NCBI GenBank assembly: GCA_963761425.1
Contig: CAVXGQ010000003.1
Span: forward strand, 62,001 to 126,000
Source of the DNA: Bog-793 sp963761425
GTDB lineage: Bacteria > Actinomycetota > Acidimicrobiia > Acidimicrobiales > Bog-793
Length of the DNA: 64,000 bases
Reading direction: 5' to 3'
Within the stretch, counting starts at the first letter, position 1, and each line of letters starts with the position of its first letter. Both the position numbers and the translations under genes were made by a program. Below are positions 46,122-55,782 of the stretch, piece after piece. The notes beneath the pieces are model-generated. The model did no database searches and was not told the origin of the DNA. It saw only the letters and a program-made list of their open reading frames with translations.

Positions 46122-47549
46122 GTGGTTCGCACGGTCGAGGCGGAGACGCATGACGGGCGTTATGACCTCGTCATCATCGGTGGTGGTCCTGGAGGCTACG
46201 CCGCGGCCCTCTACGGGGCGGCCGGCGGACTGTCGATCGCCATGGTGGAGAAGGACAAGGTCGGGGGCACCTGTCTGCATCGCGGTTGCATTCCCGCCAA
46301 GGAGTTTCTCGAGACGGCGAGCGTCTATCGGACGGTTGCTGGCGCGGGCGAGTTCGGTATCACCGCCGGCGAACCGACCGTCGACTTCTCGGTCAGCCTC
46401 GATCGCAAGCGCAAGGTCGTCGACCAACTGTTCCGGGGTCTGACCGGACTCTTGAAGCGCCGCCAGGTCGTGACCGTCGCCGGGGTCGGACAGCTCGTTG
46501 CCGACCACACCGTCCGGGTGGCCGCGGCTGACGGATCGGTCGCCGAGCTGCACGGCACCAACGTCGTCCTCGCCTCCGGGTCGGTGCCGCGGCTCCTCCC
46601 CGGCTTCGAGCCCGGTCCCTTCGTCCTCACCTCGGACGAGGTGCTGGAGCTCGACCGCATCCCGTCCGCGGTGGCGGTGATCGGTGGCGGCGCGATCGGC
46701 TGCGAGTTCGCCTCGATGCTGTCCGACCTTGGTGCGAAGGTCACCCTGCTGGAGGTGCTGCCGAGCATTCTGCCGGGGTGTGACCGCGAGGTCGCCGATG
46801 TCGTGGTGAAGTCGTTTGTGAGGCGCGGGATCTCCGTTCGCACCGGGGTGGAGGTGCACGGTCACCAACCCGTCGGGCGAAGAACCGCCGTTCTCTTCGG
46901 CGATGGGGAACGCGTCGAGGTCGACACCGTCGTGGTCTCGGTGGGTCGCCGTCCCCTGTCGGAGGGACTCTGTGGCGAGGACGCCGGCGTCAAGATCGAC
47001 GAGCGCGGTTTCGTGGTGGTCGACCCCTGGATGCACACGACGGCGGAAGGGGTGTTCGCGATCGGCGACCTCGTCGCCACACCGCAGCTCGCCCATGTCG
47101 GATTCGCCGAGGGGATCCTCGTCGTCAAGCAGCTCCTCGGCGAGCCAGCGGTGCCCGTCGACTACGGCGCCGTTCCATGGTGCATCTACAGCCATCCCGA
47201 GGTCGCCTTCGTGGGCATGAGCGAGGACACGGCACGCGCCGCGGGCTTCGAGGTGATGGTCCAGCGCGATCCCTACGGTGGCAACGGGCGGGCCCGTATC
47301 CTCGGGGAGACCGATGGACTCGTGAAGGTCATCGCCGAGAGGACACCGTCCGGTGACGCCGGACGCCTACTCGGGGTGCACATGGTCGGGCCGTGGGTGA
47401 CGGAGCAGCTCGGCCAGGCCTATCTCGCGGTGAACTGGGAGGCGACTCCTGGCGAGATCGCCCAGTTCGTCCAACCGCATCCGACGCTCTCCGAGACGTT
47501 CGGCGAGACGGTCCTGGCGCTGACCGGAAGGGGTCTTCACGTTGGCTGA
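46122..47549 (+). CDS. lpdA: dihydrolipoyl dehydrogenase (E3)
   Basis: FAD enzyme that reoxidises the lipoyl group of 2-oxo-acid dehydrogenases. About 475 residues: FAD motif DLVIIGGGPGGYAAALYG, redox pair in GGTCLHRGCIPAKEF, NAD motif VAVIGGGAIGCEFASML near residue 185, second FAD motif GVFAIGDLVATPQLAH, and the C-terminal catalytic His-Glu in QFVQPHPTLSETFGE. The N-terminus is uncertain: the frame is open from 46029, and GTG 46122 is chosen because it is the closest start before the Rossmann strand, though AGGAGG is too close to it. Its end overlaps sucB by 8 bases. Confidence 0.92.
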   Translation: MVRTVEAETHDGRYDLVIIGGGPGGYAAALYGAAGGLSIAMVEKDKVGGTCLHRGCIPAKEFLETASVYRTVAGAGEFGITAGEPTVDFSVSLDRKRKVVDQLFRGLTGLLKRRQVVTVAGVGQLVADHTVRVAAADGSVAELHGTNVVLASGSVPRLLPGFEPGPFVLTSDEVLELDRIPSAVAVIGGGAIGCEFASMLSDLGAKVTLLEVLPSILPGCDREVADVVVKSFVRRGISVRTGVEVHGHQPVGRRTAVLFGDGERVEVDTVVVSVGRRPLSEGLCGEDAGVKIDERGFVVVDPWMHTTAEGVFAIGDLVATPQLAHVGFAEGILVVKQLLGEPAVPVDYGAVPWCIYSHPEVAFVGMSEDTARAAGFEVMVQRDPYGGNGRARILGETDGLVKVIAERTPSGDAGRLLGVHMVGPWVTEQLGQAYLAVNWEATPGEIAQFVQPHPTLSETFGETVLALTGRGLHVG

Positions 47550-48905
47550 CATCACCATGCCGCAGCTCGGCGAGACGGTGACCGAAGGCACGATCACCCG
47601 ATGGCTGAAGAAGATCGGCGACAGCGTCGCCCTCGACGAGCCGTTGTTCGAAGTCTCGACCGACAAGGTCGACTCGGAGGTCCCCTCGCCCTTTGCCGGA
47701 GTGCTCACCGAGATCCTCGTTCCCGAGGGCCAGACCGTCGAGGTTGGCACCCGCCTGGCGATCATCGGTACCTCAACCGTCAGCGTGTCAACTCCACCTG
47801 CCGCGCCGCCCCCCCGCCGGCTCCATCCCCTCCGCCGGCTCCGTCCCCTCCGCCAGCAGCGCCCCCACCTCCTCCGCCACCGCCGGCTCCCCAGGTGCCG
47901 CCTACGCCAGTCGGCGACTACGAGGAGTCGGAATCGAGCAGTTCACTCTTGTCTCCCGTCGTGCGTCGACTGATCCGTGAGAACGGTCTCGATCCGTCGC
48001 TGATCAAAGGCACGGGATTGGGCGGCAGGATCACGCGCGACGACGTGCTCGCCCACCTCGGCACGGTCTCCAGCGCGGTCGCCGTCACCAGCCAAGGGAC
48101 GTCGACAGAGCCGGCCGCCGCGGCTCCGGTCGCGCCGGCCTTCCAGCCGATGGAGCGTCCGTCGATGTCGGTCCCGCCGGCGCCCCTCGGGGTGCGGGAC
48201 GAAATCGTGCCGTTCAGCGCGGTGCGGCGGGTGACGGCGGAGCACATGCTGCGATCGATCGCCACGTCGGTGCACACGCTCGTCGCGATGGAGACCGATT
48301 TCGAGAACGTCGAGCGGGTGCGGAACGCGCTGAAGAGCCAGTTCAGGACCGAAGAGGGCATCGGTCTCACCTACCTGCCGTTCGTCGCCCGAGCGGTGAT
48401 CGACGTATTGCACGATTATCCGAACCTGAACTCCTCCGTTGGCGACGACGCGCTCATCGTGCACCACGACATCCATCTCGGGATCGCGGTCGACCTGCAA
48501 CGGGAAGGTCTCATCGTCCCGGTGGTGCACAACGCCGACGGTCAATCGCTTCGTGGCCTCGCACGTTCGATCGCCGACCTCGCGACGCGCGCCCGTGACC
48601 GCAAGCTGAGTGCTGACGACATCACCGGCGGGACCTTTACCATCACGAACCCTGGTCCGTTCGGGACCTTCATCACCGCGCCGATCATCGCCCAGCCGCA
48701 GGTCGCGATCCTGTCGACCGACGGCGTCAAGCGGCGGCCGATCGTCGTTGTGACGCCGGACGGGTCCGAATCGATCGCCATCCACTCGGTCGGTGTGCTG
48801 GCGCTGGTCTTCGATCACCGTGCCGTCGACGGCGCGTACGCGTCGTCGTTTGTGCGAGACGTCGCCAGGGTCATCGAAACGCGCGACTGGCTCGCCGAGC
48901 TGTAG
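47542..48905 (+). pseudogene. sucB: dihydrolipoamide acyltransferase (E2), SucB-like (one frameshift as sequenced)
   Basis: Lipoyl-carrying acyltransferase core of a 2-oxo-acid dehydrogenase. The N-terminal lipoyl domain (residues 1-75) has the target lysine in VSTDKVDSEVPSP. A Pro/Ala linker follows, then the E3-binding domain (VVRRLIRENGLDP and GTGLGGRITRDDVLAHL) and the catalytic domain with FDHRAVDGAYAS. The frame is lost in the linker within a run of seven C at 47809-47815; one more C restores PPPAPSPPPAPSPPP and a protein of about 454 residues. Start TTG 47542 overlaps lpdA, and lipB-lipA follows after 5 bases. Whether it serves oxoglutarate, pyruvate (aceE is nearby) or branched-chain acids cannot be decided from sequence. 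Confidence 0.88.
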
Positions 48906-48910
48906 ACGCG

Positions 48911-50572
48911 ATGCCGGCTGTCTGGCCCGGGCGTGGACCGTTGCGCGTTCGCTCGCTCGGACGCGTCCGGTACCGGGAGTCGCTCGCCCTCCAGCACGCG
49001 CTGTTCCACCACGGCCGCGAGGACTACCTGCTCTTTGTCGAACACCCACCCGTCTACACGCTCGGGGTCCGTGCCCGCCCGGAGCACGTGCTCATCGAGC
49101 CGGGAGCAGTCGGGGCGGAACTCGTGAGGGTCGACCGGGGTGGTGACGTCACCTATCACGGGCCGGGACAGGTGGTCGGCTATCCGATCGTCTCGGTCTC
49201 CCTCGGCCCCGGAGCCATCCCTTCCTACGTCCACGGGATCGAGGAGCTCGTCATCGAGGCGCTCGGTGACCTCGGTCTTTCCACGGTCGGCCGGCTCGAG
49301 GGTTACCCCGGGGTCTGGGTCGACCCCGACGGGCCCGTGCCGCGCAAGATCTGTGCCATCGGGGTGAGGGTCTCACGGGGAAGGACGATGCACGGCTTCG
49401 CGCTCAACGTCGACACGGACCTGTCGATGTTCTCTCACATCGTCCCGTGCGGGATCCCGAACCGGCCGGTGACCTCACTGCGCGCCGAAGGCCTGGCCGC
49501 GAGCACCGCGGAGGTGATCGACGCCATCGTGGAGCGGGCGCGGACCTCGGCTGTCTTCGCCGGAATGGCGGGCGAACGGGCGATCGAGCGCCAGGACGTG
49601 TCGGCCGGCGGGGCGTCCGCGGCCGCGCTAGCCAACCTCGCTACCGGAACGGCCTGGCGCCGGCTCGCCGCAGCCGGGGTCGATCCCCGCCGCAGCGTCG
49701 ACATCAGCAGCCGCAAGCCCTCCTGGTTGCGGGTCGAGGCGTTGATGGGCCACGAGTACCTGGCGCTGAGAAAGATGATGCGATCACTCGATCTGGTCAC
49801 CGTGTGCGAAGAGGCGGGGTGCCCGAACATCTACGAATGCTGGGCCGACGGGACCGGGACGTTCATGATCAACGGAGAGCGGTGCACGCGGGCTTGCGGA
49901 TTCTGCCTCGTCGACACGGGCCGCCCGCTTCCCCTTGACGAAACCGAACCTGAACGGGTCGCCGCCGCGGTGGCGAAGATGGGGCTCGCCCACGTGGTCG
50001 TGACCGCCGTCGCCCGCGACGACCTGGCCGATGGCGGCGCGCAAGCGTTTGCCTCGACGATCGCCGCGATCCGAGAGCGGAAGCCCGGCACCACCGTCGA
50101 GGTCCTTATCGCCGACTGCAAGGGTGACGAGTCCGCCCTGAGGGTCATCTACGAGGCGCGCCCGGACGTCTTGGGGCACAACCTCGAGACCGTCCTGCGA
50201 CTTCAGCGCGCGGTCCGACCCTCGGCGTCGTACGCGCGGAGTCTGGCGGTGCTCGCCGCCGCGAAAGCCGCCGGCCTCACGACGAAGTCCGGCTTCATGC
50301 TGGGTCTGGGCGAGACCGAAACCGAGGTCGACGGGGCGCTGGCCGATCTCGCCGCCATCGGCGTCGACATCGTGACGATCGGGCAGTACCTGCGTCCCTC
50401 GGCGGGGCACCTGCCCGTGGCGCGCTGGTGGTCCCCCGAGGAGTTCGCCGCCCTACGCGAACGTGCCATGGGCTACGGCTTCGCGCACGTCGAGGCGTCG
50501 CCGTTGACCCGCTCCAGCTACCACGCCCGCCAGGGGGCCGAGGCGGCGCGACGGGTCACCGCCTCGGCGTGA
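48911..50572 (+). CDS. lipB-lipA: fused octanoyltransferase LipB - lipoyl synthase LipA
   Basis: One 553-residue frame carrying both steps of lipoate assembly. LipB (about 1-215) moves octanoyl from ACP to the target lysine: FVEHPPVYTLGVRA, RVDRGGDVTYHGPGQ, the catalytic Lys in RKICAIGVRVS and Cys in HIVPCGIPNRPVTSL. After a linker of about 45 residues, LipA (about 260-550) inserts sulfur: RKPSWLRVEALMG, auxiliary cluster cysteines in VCEEAGCPNIYEC, radical-SAM CTRACGFC and the C-terminal RSSYHARQ serine motif. The two are usually separate adjacent genes. No stop or start separates them here. It lies 5 bases after sucB, whose lipoyl domain is a natural substrate. An indel hiding a stop cannot be fully excluded, given others nearby. 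Confidence 0.9.
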   Translation: MPAVWPGRGPLRVRSLGRVRYRESLALQHALFHHGREDYLLFVEHPPVYTLGVRARPEHVLIEPGAVGAELVRVDRGGDVTYHGPGQVVGYPIVSVSLGPGAIPSYVHGIEELVIEALGDLGLSTVGRLEGYPGVWVDPDGPVPRKICAIGVRVSRGRTMHGFALNVDTDLSMFSHIVPCGIPNRPVTSLRAEGLAASTAEVIDAIVERARTSAVFAGMAGERAIERQDVSAGGASAAALANLATGTAWRRLAAAGVDPRRSVDISSRKPSWLRVEALMGHEYLALRKMMRSLDLVTVCEEAGCPNIYECWADGTGTFMINGERCTRACGFCLVDTGRPLPLDETEPERVAAAVAKMGLAHVVVTAVARDDLADGGAQAFASTIAAIRERKPGTTVEVLIADCKGDESALRVIYEARPDVLGHNLETVLRLQRAVRPSASYARSLAVLAAAKAAGLTTKSGFMLGLGETETEVDGALADLAAIGVDIVTIGQYLRPSAGHLPVARWWSPEEFAALRERAMGYGFAHVEASPLTRSSYHARQGAEAARRVTASA

Positions 50573-51017
50573 TTTCCGGCGTCCTCGTCTCCCCCGGCTG
50601 CGACGCAGGGATCGGACCGGGGTCCGCAAGGGCACCCTCGGCGCCGGGGCTCCACTCGTCGATCGGCGCCGAGCTGGTCTGGCGTTTCGGACGCGGGCGA
50701 TGTCGCTCGAGACGCCGGCAGCCTCGAGGGTCCCGCCGTCAAGCGTCCGGTCGCGACGGTTGGTCGTGAGGGCGAGGACGCGGTCGGCACGACCGCTGAC
50801 AGTGTCTGGCGGCGGCAGGCCTCGCCAATACCGAGGCAGCCTGGGTGCTTCGGTTTCTCGATCGGAACCAAAGCCCTCGGGGCCAGCCGGGCGGGCCCTC
50901 GTGGAGAGCGGTCCCCACCCGCGGGGGACGACGAGTGCGAGCGGACCGCCCTGGTCGCGCCCGGCGCGAGCCACCTTCCCGATCCGGCCGCTCGGGCACT
51001 CCGGGTAACCTCGGATC
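50573..51017. other. intergenic region lipA - PAC2 gene
   Basis: 445 bases. Open frames exist on both strands because of high GC, but none has a recognisable domain, ribosome site or credible composition. It presumably holds the end of the lip transcript and the promoter for the PAC2-HAD pair; no motif stands out. Confidence 0.3.
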
Positions 51018-51884
51018 GTGAGTTTTTCCGTGAGACACCCGGTCGTGCCGCCGGAACGTCCGGTTCTGATCGTCGCCCTCGACGGTTGGGTCGACGCCGG
51101 TTTCGGTGCCGCGACCGCGGTGGCGGCGATCCTTTCCGGGGTAAAGACGGAGGTGTTCGCCACCTTCCAGGGAGAAGATCTCATCGACCAGCGGGCGCGA
51201 CGTCCGAGGTTGCGCCTCGATGACGGGGTGCGGGCCGGGATCAGCTGGCCCGAGCTCCAGGTGCTCGTCGGACGGGACCGGATGGGCTCGGGGGTGGCGC
51301 TCCTGGTGGGTCCGGAGCCCGACTACCGGTGGCGATCGTTCACCGCCGAGGTCGTCGAGCTGGCGCGGGAACTCAAGGTGCGCCTGGTCGTCGGTCTGGG
51401 TGCTTTCCCGAACGCCACACCGCACACGAGACCGATCAAGCTGGCTGCGACGGCTTCCGATCCCGAGCTCGCCCGTAGGGTCGGCGTGGTGCGTGGCTCG
51501 ATCGAGGTCCCGGCCGGGATCGGCGAGGTGATCGGAGAGGCGTGCGTCGCCGCCGGGATTCCGTCACTGAGTCTGTGGGCGCGGGTTCCCCACTACGTCG
51601 CGGCGATGCCCTTCGCGCCGGCGGCGCTCGCTCTCGTCGAGGGGCTCTGTGACCTGTCCGGGCTCGTGATCGGGACCGACGAGCTCGCCAGGAGCGCCAT
51701 GGAAGCCCGCAATCAGGTCGACGCGTTGATCGCCCAGTCATCCGACCACGAGGCGATGGTCCGACAGATGGAGGAGCAGTTCGACGCCGGTGGCGAGGGG
51801 ACGCTCGATCTGGAAGGCGACCTGCCAACCGGCGACGAGATCGCCTCCGAACTGGAGCGCTACCTGCGCGGCGAGTCGGCGTGA
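51018..51884 (+). CDS. PAC2 family protein
   Basis: 288 residues related to the proteasome-assembly chaperone PAC2 fold, common in actinobacteria next to proteasome or housekeeping genes but of unsettled function. Features: LIVALDGWVDAGFGAATAVAAIL at the N-terminus, ATFQGEDLIDQRARRP, RLVVGLGAFPNATPHTRPI and ARVPHYVAAMPFAPAALALVE. The acidic C-terminal tail of about 45 residues is helical. It ends in a 4-base overlap with the HAD gene, suggesting coupling. No proteasome gene is in the window. Confidence 0.88.
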   Translation: MSFSVRHPVVPPERPVLIVALDGWVDAGFGAATAVAAILSGVKTEVFATFQGEDLIDQRARRPRLRLDDGVRAGISWPELQVLVGRDRMGSGVALLVGPEPDYRWRSFTAEVVELARELKVRLVVGLGAFPNATPHTRPIKLAATASDPELARRVGVVRGSIEVPAGIGEVIGEACVAAGIPSLSLWARVPHYVAAMPFAPAALALVEGLCDLSGLVIGTDELARSAMEARNQVDALIAQSSDHEAMVRQMEEQFDAGGEGTLDLEGDLPTGDEIASELERYLRGESA

Positions 51885-52666
51885 GCGACCAGTCCGTGGC
51901 CCTCTGGCCGCGGGCCGAGGCGGTCGTGTTCGACATGGACGGTCTGCTGGTCGACACCGAGCAAATCTGGGGCCGCATCCAGGCCGCGGTGTTCGACGAG
52001 TTGGGCGTCGACGTCCGCCCCTGGCTCGGCAGCGGGTTGGTCACCGGAATGCGCGCCGACGAAGCCGTGGCGCTGTTCCGCGAGCGACTCGGCTTCGCGG
52101 GCCCGAGCGACACCGAAATCGCGGCCCGGATCATCGACGGCGTTATCGACGCCATCCCCGGTGGGGCGCGGATGCTGCCGGGTGCGCTCGAGTCGCTCGA
52201 CTGGTGCTCGCGAAACGGGCTGGCGGTCGCTCTGGCCTCTGGCTCGGTCGAACCGGTGATCGAGGCCGTCCTCGAGCGGTTCGGGTGGCGCGACCGGTTC
52301 GCGGTGGTGGTCTCCGCCGCGGCGGTCGAGCGCGGCAAACCGCACCCCGCGGTGTTGCTCCTGACTGCGCAAGAACTTGGCGTGGACCCGGTCCGCTGTG
52401 TCGTGGTTGAGGACGCGCTGAATGGCTGCATCGCGGCCAAAGCCGCCCGCATGCGGGTGATCGCGGTTCCAGAACCGGGCACCGAGGGCGACCCGCGCTG
52501 GGTGCTCGCCGACGTCGTCCTTCGTTCACTCGGCGAGTTCACCGGTCCCGAGGTCGCCGCGCTGCTCGGCCTCGCACCGCCGGACCGGGGCGACGCGGAT
52601 GATCTCGACCCCGCCCGGTACACGAGCTCCCCGGCGGGGGCGTCGCCGTCCAAGGCGCGCCGCTGA
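51881..52666 (+). CDS. HAD-superfamily hydrolase (beta-phosphoglucomutase/phosphatase-like, subfamily IA)
   Basis: 261 residues. Motif I with the nucleophile Asp is VVFDMDGLLVDTEQ, motif II is ALASGSVEPV, the motif III lysine is in VERGKPHPAVL and motif IV is VVVEDALNGCIAAKAA. A helical cap lies between motifs I and II, as in subfamily IA. The substrate is unknown; a sugar phosphate is likely from family habits. The last 40 residues (after LGLAPPDRGD) are a non-conserved tail. Coupled to the PAC2 gene. Its transcript ends at a long hairpin before the convergent ABC genes. Confidence 0.88.
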   Translation: MSDQSVALWPRAEAVVFDMDGLLVDTEQIWGRIQAAVFDELGVDVRPWLGSGLVTGMRADEAVALFRERLGFAGPSDTEIAARIIDGVIDAIPGGARMLPGALESLDWCSRNGLAVALASGSVEPVIEAVLERFGWRDRFAVVVSAAAVERGKPHPAVLLLTAQELGVDPVRCVVVEDALNGCIAAKAARMRVIAVPEPGTEGDPRWVLADVVLRSLGEFTGPEVAALLGLAPPDRGDADDLDPARYTSSPAGASPSKARR

Positions 52667-52860
52667 TCTATCGGATGTCGTTGCCGAGCTGACCTCCGGT
52701 TGGCGGTCGAGCCGGGCGGAACGCCGAAGCTCCAATACCCTGCGGTGGTCCCGGTTTCGATGGCTAGGAAGCTCGTCGTAGGGCACTTGGCGCCCGTTCG
52801 CTGGGCGCCGGGGCTGGAAGGGGGCTACGGGTTCGTGGCCTCCTGTCGGGCGATGGGATC

Positions 52861-52900
52861 AGCGGAGACCGGCGCGCCGTACGGCGCGCCGGTCTCCGCT
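52861..52900. terminator. perfect 19-bp inverted repeat, bidirectional terminator
   Basis: AGCGGAGACCGGCGCGCCG (52861-52879), two-base centre TA, exact complement 52882-52900. It lies between the HAD gene and the convergent ABC ATPase gene, only 20 bases from the ATPase stop, so it can end both transcripts. Confidence 0.8.
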
Positions 52901-52919
52901 GGCTTCCCGACCGTGCTCT

Positions 52920-53687
52920 CTAGGCGGAGGGGACGTCGGTAGTGGCGCGATCCTCGGCAATCGCCCCGTCACGCAGCCGGACCCGGCGTTCGGCGCGTCG
53001 CCCGATCTCTTCGTCGTGGGTGGCGAGGATCACCGTCACCCCCGCGACGTCGCGGAGCTCGGAGAGGAGCTCGATCACCTCGAGTCCGGTCTCGGAGTCG
53101 AGGTTCCCGGTCGGTTCGTCGGCGATCACCACCTGGGGGTTATTCGCCAGAGCCCGGGCGATCGCCACGCGCTGCTGCTCGCCGCCGGACATCCGCGAGG
53201 GGAGATGTGTGAGCCGATGGCCGAGGCCGACCTGCCGCAGAAGCTCGGCGGCCCGGGCGACCCGGGCACGATGGGAAAGCGAGTCAGGGACCATCGCGAT
53301 CCAGACGTTCTCCTGCGCGGTGAGCGTGGGGATCAGGTTGAAGTGCTGGAAGACGAAGCCGACCTCCTCGCTCCTGATCTTCGTGAGGACCCGGTCCGAC
53401 GCACTCTCCAGCTGCCGTCCGGCGAAACGGATCGAGCCGGCGGTCGGCACGTCGAGAGCCCCGAGCAACTGCAGCAGGGTCGTCTTGCCCGAACCACTCG
53501 GCCCCTCGAGGGCGACCATCTCCCCAGCCGAGAGGGTGAGATCGATTCTCCGCAGCGCGTGGACGCTGACGCCGCCTTTGGTGAAGGTGCGCTCGACCGA
53601 GTGCAGGAGATACAGGGGCTCGTCGTTCGCTGGACTCTTCTCGGCCGGACCCACAACTTCCGCCTGATTCGTCGTTTCGTTGGTCAT
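52920..53687 (-). CDS. ABC transporter ATP-binding protein, MacB/LolD type
   Basis: 255-residue ATPase. Walker A GPSGSGKTTLLQLLG, Q-loop FVFQHFNLIPTLTAQENV, signature MSGGEQQRVAIARAL, Walker B VVIADEPTGNLDSETG and H-loop ILATHDEEIG. The FNLIP and GEQQR variants place it in the MacB/LolD/FtsE group that works with FtsX-like permeases. ATG 53687 gives MTNETTNQ; the longer open frame upstream overlaps the permease gene and has no support. It follows the permease gene in the same direction, so the permease is upstream in the operon. Confidence 0.9.
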   Translation of the reverse strand: MTNETTNQAEVVGPAEKSPANDEPLYLLHSVERTFTKGGVSVHALRRIDLTLSAGEMVALEGPSGSGKTTLLQLLGALDVPTAGSIRFAGRQLESASDRVLTKIRSEEVGFVFQHFNLIPTLTAQENVWIAMVPDSLSHRARVARAAELLRQVGLGHRLTHLPSRMSGGEQQRVAIARALANNPQVVIADEPTGNLDSETGLEVIELLSELRDVAGVTVILATHDEEIGRRAERRVRLRDGAIAEDRATTDVPSA

Positions 53688-53739
53688 CGCTCCGCTTTCT
53701 GGTCCGGATTGCTGTCGTGGTGGGGTCGGGGCGTCCTGG

Positions 53740-55530
53740 TCATCCGAGGTCCCGCAGGGCTGAGGCCGGCGCGAGCCGGGCGGCTCGCCAGCCGCCGACC
53801 GCCCCGGCGAGGAGGCCGCCGACGATGGCACCGATGACGGCTAGGCCGACCGTCGCGAGGTGGACCGGGGCCGTGAGGTGGACGATGAGCGTCGTCGTCC
53901 CGGTCGTCGATTGGTTAACCAGATAGCCGACTTTCGACGCGCCGACGGCGAGGCCCGTCGAGGTGACCGAAAGACCAGGTCCGATGGCACCGATGATCGC
54001 ACAGACGCCGAAGCCGACGCCGAGGCCGATCACGGCTCCAATGACGCCGATTCCCAGCATTTCGGCCATGATCTGCCGGACAACCGCACCGCGGCTCCAA
54101 CCGATGGCGCGTAGCGAACCGATCTCGCGGACTCGTTTCGCGACGCTCGACAGCGTCAGCAGGACGGCGATCAGGAAGGCCGCCAGCAAGACGACGATGG
54201 CGAGCGCGCCGCCGAGGTCGTTGGCGAGCTTGTGGGCGTTGCTCAGGCTCCCCTTTACCTGGTCGGCGAGGGACTTGGAGGTGAGGACCGTGGCGCCAGG
54301 CAGCTCTTTTTTGATGGTGGCGGTCACGGCGTTCACCTGCGACGCGTTGCTCACCGAGACGAGGATTTCGTCTACGTAGCCCTTGGCGGACGCCAGCTGC
54401 TGGACGGTGGCGAGGGTGAAGTAGACGTCCGAGACGTTGCCCGTCAGGGTTGGCGTCACGAGACCGACGATTTTGTAGTTCTTCCCGTTGATCGCGACGG
54501 TTCCGCCGACCTTCAGCTTCTTCGAGCTCGCGTAGGCGGTGTTGACAAGGATCTCATCGGAGGGGTGCGTCGTGAACCAGGTTCCCGAGACGAGTTGCGC
54601 CTTGGTGATGAGCCCGGTGTTCGGGTACTTCGGGTCGACGCCGGCGACGGTGTAGGTCGACGTTGAGGTGTTGGTCGTGGGCGGGTTGAGGACCTCGGTG
54701 ATCGTCTGCTCTTTCTCCTGGTAGGAGATCTGCGCCGGGGTCATGCACGCCTCCACCGCCGGGTTCGCCCCGAAGCCGTTGAACGACGCCCGCGCGCTTG
54801 GGCTCGGTGCTGTACCCGACGCGCCGGACGGCCGCGTCGACGTCCTCGTACCGGAGAAGTAGCTGCCGAAGCTCTTCTTCAGGAGCTTCTGGATGCAGGC
54901 TCCTTCAGTCTTCTGTTGAGCGGCCGAGATCGTCGGCGACTTCACGGTGACCGTCTTTCCGCCGGTCTTGATCGAGGCGACGATCTTCGGAACCGTTCCG
55001 CTCTCGTGCAGCGCCTCGAGCGAGAGCGCCCCGACGGCAGATATGACTCCGGGGATCTTCGCGACGTCGTTCACTGCTACCGCCGGGAAGGTGATGAGGG
55101 TTCCTGGCACCAGGAAGTCGTGGGTGAATTTCGTGCCGGGCTTCCCCAGCTTGGCGAGGTCGGTGAGGATCGTGCCGTTGTTGCTGTAAAGAGACGTGGC
55201 CTCGGAGTTCGTCACCCCGAAGCCGGCGACACCTCGTGCGAAGAAACCTCCGCCGGGGGCGCTGCCGCGACTGCGGGCGGAGCTGCCGGTCGGCAGCGTC
55301 GTCGTGGTCGTGGTTTGGGTTGTCGTGGCCGCCACGGTTCGGGTGACGATGATGTCGGTTCCGACTGACCCGAGCGGGGAGAGCACCCGATTCTGCGCAT
55401 CGGAGAGGCCCTCGGATACGCCGATGATCCCCATGACGAGGCCGACTCCCAACGCGAGTCCGAGGCTGGTGACGATGGTCCTCCCGAAGCGTCGCCGGAG
55501 CTCATTCCACGCGTACTGCAGCGAAATCAC
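53740..55530 (-). CDS. ABC transporter permease, MacB/FtsX type
   Basis: 596 residues with the MacB/LolCE plan: one N-terminal helix (TIVTSLGLALGVGLVMGIIGVSEG), a large extracytoplasmic domain (about 55-430) and three C-terminal helices (AIVVLLAAFLIAVLLTL, then two more), with VREIGSLRAIGWSRGAVVRQI between them and a final RLAPASALRDLG. The outer domain has a Thr-rich stretch (TTTQTTTTTTLPTG) near residue 75 and a Ser/Thr segment near 275, possibly exposed linkers. It probably acts in export or envelope work with the ATPase encoded 52 bases downstream. GTG 55530 is preferred over GTG 55554 because GGGAGGT sits before it. Confidence 0.9.
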   Translation of the reverse strand: MISLQYAWNELRRRFGRTIVTSLGLALGVGLVMGIIGVSEGLSDAQNRVLSPLGSVGTDIIVTRTVAATTTQTTTTTTLPTGSSARSRGSAPGGGFFARGVAGFGVTNSEATSLYSNNGTILTDLAKLGKPGTKFTHDFLVPGTLITFPAVAVNDVAKIPGVISAVGALSLEALHESGTVPKIVASIKTGGKTVTVKSPTISAAQQKTEGACIQKLLKKSFGSYFSGTRTSTRPSGASGTAPSPSARASFNGFGANPAVEACMTPAQISYQEKEQTITEVLNPPTTNTSTSTYTVAGVDPKYPNTGLITKAQLVSGTWFTTHPSDEILVNTAYASSKKLKVGGTVAINGKNYKIVGLVTPTLTGNVSDVYFTLATVQQLASAKGYVDEILVSVSNASQVNAVTATIKKELPGATVLTSKSLADQVKGSLSNAHKLANDLGGALAIVVLLAAFLIAVLLTLSSVAKRVREIGSLRAIGWSRGAVVRQIMAEMLGIGVIGAVIGLGVGFGVCAIIGAIGPGLSVTSTGLAVGASKVGYLVNQSTTGTTTLIVHLTAPVHLATVGLAVIGAIVGGLLAGAVGGWRAARLAPASALRDLG

Positions 55531-55782
55531 TTGGACCTCCCTGGTCGGTGGCACGCCGATCGTGACCGACGTCGAGAGGGTAGGTCCGGTAGCTGAGACG
55601 GGCCTGAGAGGTGCATGTATGGTCGCGCGGAACCGATGTCGCCGCGGCCCTGGTGGAATGCGGAGCCAGCCGGGTGGGGGGAGGGGCCGATCGGCTGCGT
55701 TCCGGGGCCTGGCCGTCCGTCGGGGGATGCGCGTGAGAAATCTTGTATCCGGATCACCGAAGGTGCGGGTTCCGTTTGCCGG

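Noticed and set aside
50518..50871. Minus-strand frame in the gap after lipA
   Set aside because: Ser/Arg/Pro-rich with no motif; it overlaps the end of the lipoyl synthase domain in antisense.
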